A stretch of DNA of 64,000 nucleotides from Streptomyces sp. NBC_00224 (GTDB lineage Bacteria; Actinomycetota; Actinomycetes; Streptomycetales; Streptomycetaceae), in NCBI RefSeq assembly GCF_041435195.1, contig NZ_CP108106.1, positions 7,329,001 to 7,393,000 of the forward strand, written 5' to 3'. The translations under genes and the position numbers were made by a program. This document shows, one piece after another, positions 57,674 to 64,000 of this stretch. Under the pieces are notes generated by a model. That model saw only the letters and a program-made list of their open reading frames with translations. It did no database searches and was not told where the DNA came from. How positions within the stretch are numbered: position 1 is the stretch's first letter; each line of letters begins with the position of its first letter.

Positions 57674-58819
57674 ATGACAGGTTCAGGGAACGGCCCGCTC
57701 ACCGGGGTGCGCGTGGTCGAGCTGGCGGGGATCGGGCCCGGCCCGTTCGCCGCGATGCTCCTGGCCGACCTCGGCGCCGATGTGGTCAGGGTCGACCGCC
57801 CCGGCGGCGCGGGCCTGGCCGTCGACCCCGCGTACGACCTGACCAACCGCAACAAGCGCTCCGTACTGATCGACCTGAAGTCCGAGGACGGCCCCCGCCG
57901 CGTCCTCGACCTGGTCGAACGGGCCGACGTCCTCGTCGAGGGCTACCGCCCGGGCGTCGCCGAGCGTCTCGGCGTCGGGCCCGGGGAGTGCCTGGCCCGC
58001 AACCCGAAGCTGGTCTACGGACGGATGACCGGCTGGGGCCAGGACGGCCCGCTCGCCGCCCGCGCCGGACACGACATCGCGTACATCGCCGTCACCGGCA
58101 CCCTCGGCATGATCGGCAGGCCGGACGAGGGCCCGGCCGTCCCCGCCAACCTCGTGGGCGACTACGCGGGCGGCTCGCTCTATCTCGTCGTCGGCGTCCT
58201 CGCCGCTCTCCAGCACGCCCGGACGACGGGGGAGGGGCAGGTCGTGGACGCCGCGATCGTGGACGGCGCCGCCCACCTCGCCACCATGATCCACGGCATG
58301 ATGGCGGCCGGTGGCTGGCAGGACCGGCGCGGCGCCAACCTGCTCGACGGAGGCTGCCCGTTCTACGGCACCTACGAGACCTCCGACGGTCAGTACATGG
58401 CCGTCGGTTCTCTGGAGCAGCAGTTCTACGACGAGTTCAGCCGCCTCCTGGGGCTCGACGCGGTCGCCCCGGCCCGTAAGGACCTGGCCCGGTGGGACGA
58501 GCTGCGCACCGCCATCGCCGAGCGGTTCCGCACCCGTACGCGCGAGGAGTGGACGGCCGTCTTCGAGGGGTCGGACGCGTGCGTGGCGCCCGTGCTCTCG
58601 CTCCGCGAGGCGCCCGCCCACCCCCATCTGGCCGCCCGCGCCACCTTCGTCGAGCACGGCGGCCTCACCCAGCCGGCGCCCGCGCCCCGGTTCTCGGCCA
58701 CCCCCGGCTCCGTCCGCCGTCCGCCCGCCCTGCCCGGCGCCGACACCGCCGAGGTCGCCCGCGACTGGGGCGTGCCGGAGCTGGTCGGCGGCGAGTCCAC
58801 CAAGGAGAACGACAGTTGA
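57674..58819 (+). CDS. CaiB/BaiF CoA-transferase family protein, alpha-methylacyl-CoA racemase-like
   Basis: This 381-residue protein starts at ATG 57674 after GGGGG. LTGVRVVELAGIGPGPFAAMLLADLGADVVRVDRP is split here into its typical pieces: the start block, the LADLGADV block and the VDRP end. MTGWGQDGPLAARAGHDIAY, with the His/Asp expected in alpha-methylacyl-CoA racemases, favours racemase over CoA transfer. Racemases let (2R)-methyl-branched acyl-CoAs enter beta-oxidation, which fits the following genes. The stop overlaps the next TTG. Confidence 0.87.
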   Translation: MTGSGNGPLTGVRVVELAGIGPGPFAAMLLADLGADVVRVDRPGGAGLAVDPAYDLTNRNKRSVLIDLKSEDGPRRVLDLVERADVLVEGYRPGVAERLGVGPGECLARNPKLVYGRMTGWGQDGPLAARAGHDIAYIAVTGTLGMIGRPDEGPAVPANLVGDYAGGSLYLVVGVLAALQHARTTGEGQVVDAAIVDGAAHLATMIHGMMAAGGWQDRRGANLLDGGCPFYGTYETSDGQYMAVGSLEQQFYDEFSRLLGLDAVAPARKDLARWDELRTAIAERFRTRTREEWTAVFEGSDACVAPVLSLREAPAHPHLAARATFVEHGGLTQPAPAPRFSATPGSVRRPPALPGADTAEVARDWGVPELVGGESTKENDS

Positions 58820-59958
58820 AGCGGCAGATCTTCACCCCCGAGCACGACGCCTTCCGCGAGAGTGTCCGCACCTTCCTCGCCAAGGAGGTCCTGCCGCACT
58901 ACGAGCAGTGGGAGAAGGACGGCATCGTCTCGCGCGAGGCCTGGCTGGCCGCCGGGCGCCAGGGGCTGCTGGGCTTTGCGGTGGAAGAGGAGTACGGGGG
59001 CGGCGGCAACGCCGACTTCCGCTACAGCGTGGTCCTCGCCGAGGAGTTCACCCAGGCCGGCGCGGCGGGCCTCGCGCTCGGGCTGCACAACGACATCATC
59101 GGGCCGTATCTGACCGGGCTCGCCACCGAGGAGCAGAAGCGGCGCTGGCTGCCGGGCTTCTGCGACGGCTCCCTGATCACGGCGATCGCGATGACCGAGC
59201 CCGGCGCCGGATCCGACCTCCAGGGCATCGCCACGCACGCCGAGGACAAGGGCGACCACTGGCTGCTCAACGGCTCCAAGACGTTCATCTCCAACGGCAT
59301 CCTCGCGGACCTGGTGATCGTCGTCGCGAGGACCACGCCCGAGGGCGGCGCCCACGGGCTCTCCCTGCTCGTCGTCGAGCGGGGCATGGAAGGCTTCGAG
59401 CGCGGCCGCAACCTCGACAAGATCGGCCAGAAGTCCCAGGACACGGCCGAGCTGTTCTTCAACGACGTACGGGTTCCCAAGGAGAACCTCCTCGGCGAGC
59501 TCAACGGCGCCTTCGTCCATCTGATGACGAACCTGGCGCAGGAGCGCATGGCCATCGCCGTCGCCGGGATCGCCGCCGCCGAACACCTGCTGGAGATCAC
59601 CACGCGGTACGTGAAGGAGCGCGAGGCCTTCGGGCGGCCGCTGGCCACCAAGCAGCACATCCGCTTCGAGATCGCCGAGATGGCCACCGAGTGCGCTGTC
59701 ACCCGTTCGTTCCTCGACCGCTGCATCGTGGATCACTCGAACGGGGAACTCGACGCCGTGCACGCCTCGATGGCCAAGTGGTGGGCCACCGAGCTCCAGA
59801 AGCGCACCGCCGACCGCTGTCTGCAACTGCACGGCGGCTACGGCTATATGACCGAGTACCGCGTCGCCAGGGCTTTCACGGACGGACGCATCCAGACCAT
59901 CTACGGCGGGACCACCGAGATCATGAAGGAGATCATCGGTCGTTCCCTCCTCGGCTAA
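58816..59958 (+). CDS. Acyl-CoA dehydrogenase
   Basis: This protein has 380 residues from TTG 58816, which overlaps the previous stop and has AGGAG upstream. FAD/acyl-CoA signatures are ITAIAMTEPGAGSDLQGI and QLHGGYGYMTEY, and the catalytic Glu is in YGGTTEIMKEI. It carries out the first oxidation step of beta-oxidation. Chain-length preference cannot be told. It follows the racemase gene and precedes the thiolase by 21 bases. Confidence 0.93.
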   Translation: MKRQIFTPEHDAFRESVRTFLAKEVLPHYEQWEKDGIVSREAWLAAGRQGLLGFAVEEEYGGGGNADFRYSVVLAEEFTQAGAAGLALGLHNDIIGPYLTGLATEEQKRRWLPGFCDGSLITAIAMTEPGAGSDLQGIATHAEDKGDHWLLNGSKTFISNGILADLVIVVARTTPEGGAHGLSLLVVERGMEGFERGRNLDKIGQKSQDTAELFFNDVRVPKENLLGELNGAFVHLMTNLAQERMAIAVAGIAAAEHLLEITTRYVKEREAFGRPLATKQHIRFEIAEMATECAVTRSFLDRCIVDHSNGELDAVHASMAKWWATELQKRTADRCLQLHGGYGYMTEYRVARAFTDGRIQTIYGGTTEIMKEIIGRSLLG

Positions 59959-59979
59959 CCCTCCTTGAAAGGCTTTTCA

Positions 59980-61194
59980 GTGAGCACCGAAGCGTATGTG
60001 TACGACGCGATCCGCACCCCGCGCGGCCGGGGCAAGGCCAACGGCTCCCTGCACGGCACCAAGCCGATCGACCTCGTCGTCGGCCTGATCCACGAGATCC
60101 GGGCGCGCTTCCCCGACCTCGACCCGGCGGCGATCGACGACATCGTCCTCGGCGTGGTCGGCCCGGTCGGCGACCAGGGCTCCGACATCGCCCGGATCGC
60201 GGCGATCGCGGCCGGGCTGCCGGACACCGTCGCCGGAGTCCAGGAGAACCGCTTCTGTGCCTCGGGCCTGGAGGCCGTCAACCTGGCCGCCGCCAAGGTC
60301 CGTTCGGGCTGGGAGGACCTGGTGCTCGCGGGCGGCGTCGAGTCGATGTCGCGGGTGCCGATGGCCTCGGACGGCGGCGCCTGGTTCGCCGACCCGATGA
60401 CCAACTTCGACACCAACTTCGCCCCGCAGGGCATCGGCGCCGACCTCATCGCCACGATCGAGGGCTTCTCGCGGCGCGACGTCGACGAGTACGCGGCACT
60501 CTCCCAGGAGCGGGCCGCCGAGGCCTGGAAGGACGGCCGCTTCGCCCGGTCCGTCGTCCCCGTCAAGGACCGCAACGGCCTGGTCGTCCTCGACCACGAC
60601 GAGCACATGCGCCCCGGCACCACCGCCGACTCGCTCGCGTCCCTGAAGCCGTCGTTCGCCGCCATCGGGGACATGGGCGGCTTCGACGCGGTGGCGCTCC
60701 AGAAGTACCACTGGGTGGAGAAGATCGACCACGTCCACCACGCGGGCAACTCCTCCGGCATCGTCGACGGCGCCGCCCTGGTCGCCATCGGCTCGCGCGA
60801 GGTCGGCGAGCGCTACGGCCTCACCCCGCGCGCCCGGATCGTCTCGGCGGCCGTCTCCGGCTCCGAGCCGACCATCATGCTCACCGGCCCCGCCCCCGCC
60901 ACCCGCAAGGCGCTCGCCAAGGCCGGGCTCACCATCGACGACATCGACCTCGTCGAGATCAACGAGGCGTTCGCCGGAGTGGTGCTGCGCTTCGCCCGGG
61001 ACATGGGCCTCTCGCTCGACAAGATCAACGTCAATGGCGGCGCCATCGCCCTGGGCCACCCGCTGGGCGCCACCGGCGCGATGATCCTCGGCACGCTCGT
61101 CGACGAGCTGGAGCGCCGCGACCAGCGCTACGGCCTGGCCACGCTGTGCGTGGGCGGCGGGATGGGCATCGCCACCGTCGTCGAGCGTCTCTGA
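59980..61194 (+). CDS. fadA: Acetyl-CoA C-acyltransferase (thiolase)
   Basis: GTG 59980, with GAAAGG at 7 bases, gives 404 residues. Nucleophilic Cys is in [13 protein letters not shown] (about 91), with NEAFAGVVL, the His in [15 protein letters not shown] and the second Cys in LCVGGGMG. It removes acetyl-CoA in the last step of beta-oxidation and is the beta subunit partner of the FadB protein encoded 41 bases downstream. Confidence 0.93.
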   Translation: MSTEAYVYDAIRTPRGRGKANGSLHGTKPIDLVVGLIHEIRARFPDLDPAAIDDIVLGVVGPVGDQGSDIARIAAIAAGLPDTVAGVQENRFCASGLEAVNLAAAKVRSGWEDLVLAGGVESMSRVPMASDGGAWFADPMTNFDTNFAPQGIGADLIATIEGFSRRDVDEYAALSQERAAEAWKDGRFARSVVPVKDRNGLVVLDHDEHMRPGTTADSLASLKPSFAAIGDMGGFDAVALQKYHWVEKIDHVHHAGNSSGIVDGAALVAIGSREVGERYGLTPRARIVSAAVSGSEPTIMLTGPAPATRKALAKAGLTIDDIDLVEINEAFAGVVLRFARDMGLSLDKINVNGGAIALGHPLGATGAMILGTLVDELERRDQRYGLATLCVGGGMGIATVVERL

Positions 61195-61235
61195 CCGTCC
61201 TCTTCCCGGCCAACCCCGTTACGGAGCAGCATCAC

Positions 61236-63425
61236 ATGACCGAGAGCACGACCATCCGCTGGGAACAGGACGAGACCGGCGTCGTCACCCTGGTCCTCGA
61301 CGACCCCAACCAGTCCGCCAACACGATGAACCAGGCCTTCAAGGACTCCATCGCGGCGATCGCCGACCGCGCCGAGGCCGAGAAGGACTCCATCCGGGGC
61401 ATCGTCTACACCTCCGCCAAGAAGACGTTCTTCGCGGGCGGCGACCTCAAGGACATGATCCAGGTCGGCCCGGAGAACGCGCAGCAGGCCTTCGACACCG
61501 GCACCGCCATCAAGAACTCGCTGCGCCGCATCGAGACCCTGGGCAAGCCGGTCGTCGCCGCCATCAACGGCGCGGCGCTCGGCGGCGGTTACGAGATCGC
61601 GCTCGCCAGCCACCACCGCATCGCGCTCGACGCCCCCGGCTCCAAGATCGGCCTGCCCGAGGTGACGCTGGGCCTGCTCCCGGCGGGCGGCGGCGTGACC
61701 CGTACCGTACGGCTGATGGGCATCGCGGACGCGCTCCTCAAGGTGCTGCTCCAGGGCACCCAGTACTCCCCGCAGCGGGCCCTTGAGAACGGCCTGGTGC
61801 ACGAGGTCGCGGCGACGCCCGAGGAGATGCTCGCCAAGGCCCGCGCCTTCATCGACGCCCACCCCGAGTCCCAGCAGCCCTGGGACGTCCCGGGCTACCG
61901 GATCCCGGGCGGCACCCCGTCGAACCCGAAGTTCGCCGCCAACCTGCCCGCCTTCCCGGCCAACTTGAAGAAGCAGCTGAACGGCGCCCCCTACCCGGCC
62001 CCGCGCAACATCCTCGCGGCCGCCGTCGAGGGCTCCCAGGTCGACTTCGAGACCGCGCTGACCATCGAGGCCCGCTACTTCACCGAGCTGGTCACCGGCC
62101 AGACCGCGAAGAACATGATCCAGGCGTTCTTCTTCGACCTCCAGGCCGTCAACTCCGGCGCCAACCGGCCCAAGGGCATCGAGCCGCGCCCGGTCCGCAA
62201 GGTCGCCGTCCTCGGCGCCGGCATGATGGGCGCGGGCATCGCGTACTCGTGCGCCCGGGCCGGCATCGAGGTCGTCCTCAAGGACGTCTCGCTGGAGGCC
62301 GCGCAGAAGGGCAAGGCGTACTCGGAGAAGCTCCTCGCCAAGGCGCTCTCCCGGGGCCGCACCACCGAGGCCAAGCGCGACGAGCTGCTCGCCCGGATCA
62401 TCCCCACCGCCACCCCGCAGGACCTGGCGGGCTGCGACGCGGTGATCGAGGCGGTCTTCGAGAGCACCGAGCTCAAGCACAAGGTGTTCCAGGAGATCCA
62501 GGACATCGTCGAGCCCGACGCGCTGCTCTGCTCCAACACCTCGACCCTGCCGATCACCGGCCTGGCCGAGGGCGTCTCACGCCAGGCCGACTTCATCGGG
62601 CTGCACTTCTTCTCGCCCGTCGACAAGATGCCGCTCGTCGAGATCATCAAGGGCGAGCGCACCGGCGAGGAGGCGCTGGCCCGCGCCTTCGACCTGGTCC
62701 GCCAGATCAGGAAGACCCCGATCGTGGTGAACGACTCGCGCGGCTTCTTCACCTCGCGGGTCATCGGCCAGTTCATCAACGAGGGCGTCGCGATGCTCGG
62801 CGAGGGTGTCGAGCCCGCGTCGATCGAACAGGCGGCGGGCCAGGCGGGCTACCCCGCCAAGGTGCTCTCGCTGATGGACGAGCTGACCCTCACCCTGCCC
62901 CGCAAGATCCGCGACGAGACGCGGCGGGCGGTCGAGGAGGCCGGCGGCGTCTGGCCCGGCCACCCGGCGGACGCGGTCATCGACCGCATGGTCGACGAGT
63001 TCGGCCGTACCGGCCGCAGCGGTGGCGGGGGCTTCTACGAGTACGACGGCGACGGCAAGCGCGTCCGGCTCTGGCCGGGGCTGCGCGAGCACTTCGGCAA
63101 GCCGGGCGCGGAGGTCCCGTTCGAGGACATGAAGGAGCGGATGCTCTTCGCGGAGTCGCTCGACACCGTCCGCCTCTTCGAGGAGGGCGTGCTCACCTCG
63201 GTCGCCGACGCCAACATCGGCTCCATCATGGGCATCGGCTTCCCGGCCTGGACGGGCGGCGTGATCCAGTACATCAACGGCTACGAGGGCGCCGAGGGGC
63301 GCGTCGGCCCGGCCGGATTCGTGGCCCGCGCCCGCGAGCTGGCCGAGCGCTACGGCGACCGGTTCCTGCCGCCCGCGCTGCTCGTGGAGAAGGCGGAGAA
63401 GGGCGAGAAGTTCGCCGACGCGTAA
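61236..63425 (+). CDS. fadB: FadB: enoyl-CoA hydratase / 3-hydroxyacyl-CoA dehydrogenase
   Basis: This 729-residue bifunctional protein has a crotonase domain (about 10-190; oxyanion AGGDLKDM and NGAALGGGYEIALA, with the catalytic Glu region GLPEVTLGLLPAGGGV). The NAD-binding dehydrogenase follows (about 325-505; VAVLGAGMMGAGIAYSCA, HFFSPVDKMPLVEII with the catalytic His), then the C-terminal dehydrogenase domain. GGAG stands 9 bases before the ATG. It forms the multienzyme complex with the thiolase. A strong hairpin follows the stop. Confidence 0.94.
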   Translation: MTESTTIRWEQDETGVVTLVLDDPNQSANTMNQAFKDSIAAIADRAEAEKDSIRGIVYTSAKKTFFAGGDLKDMIQVGPENAQQAFDTGTAIKNSLRRIETLGKPVVAAINGAALGGGYEIALASHHRIALDAPGSKIGLPEVTLGLLPAGGGVTRTVRLMGIADALLKVLLQGTQYSPQRALENGLVHEVAATPEEMLAKARAFIDAHPESQQPWDVPGYRIPGGTPSNPKFAANLPAFPANLKKQLNGAPYPAPRNILAAAVEGSQVDFETALTIEARYFTELVTGQTAKNMIQAFFFDLQAVNSGANRPKGIEPRPVRKVAVLGAGMMGAGIAYSCARAGIEVVLKDVSLEAAQKGKAYSEKLLAKALSRGRTTEAKRDELLARIIPTATPQDLAGCDAVIEAVFESTELKHKVFQEIQDIVEPDALLCSNTSTLPITGLAEGVSRQADFIGLHFFSPVDKMPLVEIIKGERTGEEALARAFDLVRQIRKTPIVVNDSRGFFTSRVIGQFINEGVAMLGEGVEPASIEQAAGQAGYPAKVLSLMDELTLTLPRKIRDETRRAVEEAGGVWPGHPADAVIDRMVDEFGRTGRSGGGGFYEYDGDGKRVRLWPGLREHFGKPGAEVPFEDMKERMLFAESLDTVRLFEEGVLTSVADANIGSIMGIGFPAWTGGVIQYINGYEGAEGRVGPAGFVARARELAERYGDRFLPPALLVEKAEKGEKFADA

Positions 63426-63434
63426 GCGAGGGGC

Positions 63435-63465
63435 GAGGGGCCGGGGACGACGTCCCCGGCCCCTC
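63435..63465. terminator. Bidirectional hairpin terminator after fadB
   Basis: GAGGGGCCGGGGAC (63435-63448), loop GAC, and the exact complement to 63465: a 14-bp perfect stem 10 bases after the fadB stop. Its right arm overlaps the stop codon of the convergent regulator, so it may serve both genes. There is no T-run. Confidence 0.75.
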
Positions 63466-64000
63466 AGTCTCCTCGTTCCGGCTCTTCCGCTTCCGCGCGG
63501 AACGCCGCCCGCAGCTCCTCCTTGAGCGACCGCTGGAACGCCGTGACCAGCGCCTGCACCACCATGGGCTGCATATGGGCCGACAGCGACCGCATCGCCG
63601 CCACATGGTCGGGGTCCGACTCCCGCTCCCGGTACGGGTTCCACACCTCGTCCCGGAACAGCCGCGTCAGCTCGTGCGCGGCCGAGCGGGTGTGTTCGAG
63701 CAGTACGGTCCGCGCCGCCAGGATCGTCTCGTGGGCGATCGGCACGTCAAGCAGCTGCACCCCGAGCGCGAGCAGGCCCGGGTCGACCAGGAACGCGTCG
63801 GTCGTCCCCTCGGTCCGCTCAAGGACGCTCATCGCGGCCAGCCGGTCGACGTCCGTGTCGGACAGTGCCCGCCCGGCCCGCCGCTCCAGCTCGGCCCGGG
63901 TCGCCTCCTCGGCCGCGTCCGGGGCCCAGGAGGCGACCACGGCGCGGTGGATGGCCAGGTCGTGCGCGCTGAGATCGGGCGGCAGCTGCTCCAGATAGCG
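63464..64000 (-). CDS. Probable MerR-family regulator, C-terminal part (5' end outside window)
   Basis: The frame is open from the right edge to TGA at 63464, giving 179 codons. The visible part is all helical: RYLEQLPPDLSAHDLAIH at the edge, ELERRAGRALSDTDVDRLAAM, and FLVDPGLLALGVQLLDVPIAHETI, then a helical tail. This resembles the effector half of a group of actinomycete MerR-like regulators, but the DNA-binding half is not in the window, so the family is a judgement from pattern. It may regulate the adjacent beta-oxidation operon. Confidence 0.6.
   Translation of the reverse strand, partial: RYLEQLPPDLSAHDLAIHRAVVASWAPDAAEEATRAELERRAGRALSDTDVDRLAAMSVLERTEGTTDAFLVDPGLLALGVQLLDVPIAHETILAARTVLLEHTRSAAHELTRLFRDEVWNPYRERESDPDHVAAMRSLSAHMQPMVVQALVTAFQRSLKEELRAAFRAEAEEPERGD

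Noticed and set aside
58311..63425. A single 1704-codon plus-strand frame ending with FadB
   Set aside because: Only the part from 61236 resembles a protein. The upstream part is out of frame with the racemase, dehydrogenase and thiolase genes, which have all their motifs.
1..64000. tRNA, rRNA, CRISPR, insertion sequence or prophage features
   Set aside because: I looked for transposase or integrase motifs, spaced repeats and tRNA-like cloverleaf sequence and saw none. A dedicated scan could still find a short RNA gene.

Overview
The window reads as chromosomal DNA of a Streptomyces or close relative. GC content is very high, nearly all codons end in G or C, GTG and TTG starts are frequent, many genes overlap by 4 bases, and there is an SsgA-like sporulation protein and a WhiB-like protein. 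Both edges cut a gene. I saw no rRNA, tRNA, CRISPR array, insertion sequence or phage gene.

Region 1 (1-17970) is one mce locus. A partial PucR-type regulator points left. To the right runs a tightly packed operon of 17 genes: a secreted protein, the ATPase, two YrbE permeases, six MCE proteins A-F, four Mce-associated proteins in an A-B-A'-B' order, a lipoprotein, a DUF5819 protein and an HTTM membrane protein. By family knowledge this is an envelope importer of lipid or sterol.

Region 2 (17942-23760) holds secreted proteins related to the first gene of the mce operon. Three share one N-terminal domain (DUF6801-like, two conserved cysteines) but end differently: in the same unknown module as the first mce-operon gene, in a sortase-type LAGTG anchor, or in a WxL domain. 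The WxL protein sits beside a WxL-interacting (DUF916-like) membrane-anchored protein. All three DUF6801-like genes have near-identical promoters. This set of surface proteins with exchangeable tails is the best candidate here for an undescribed system.

Region 3 (23353-38584) is a compact polyketide or secondary-lipid synthase cluster of the Pfa/hgl type. One protein carries tandem NMO/ER-like barrels plus KS-AT-ACP-KR, and the next carries KS-AT-DH-PPTase. A free ACP, an alpha/beta hydrolase, a glycosyltransferase and a methyltransferase follow, which suggests a glycosylated lipid or polyene. A tandem pair of dyad operators lies upstream.

Region 4 (38594-50818) has the divergent LigC ligase and Prim-PolC polymerase, then two large secreted redox proteins (ThuA plus sugar dehydrogenase; cupredoxin plus OmpL47 repeats plus DUF1080). 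Next come a small laccase, an IclR regulator, a WhiB-like protein, a GMC oxidoreductase and an acyl-ACP desaturase with a clear palindromic operator.

Region 5 (50994-57539) is ordinary core DNA. It encodes an ABC-F ribosome-protection type ATPase with a WblC/WhiB7-like promoter and an attenuator-like leader, an SsgA-like protein, a BNR-repeat protein, YciI, endonuclease V, a trans-enoyl-reductase-like protein and a MmcQ/YjbR protein.

Region 6 (57674-64000) is a beta-oxidation operon (racemase/CoA transferase family, acyl-CoA dehydrogenase, thiolase, FadB) under two palindromic operators. It ends at a strong hairpin facing a partial, probably MerR-type, regulator.
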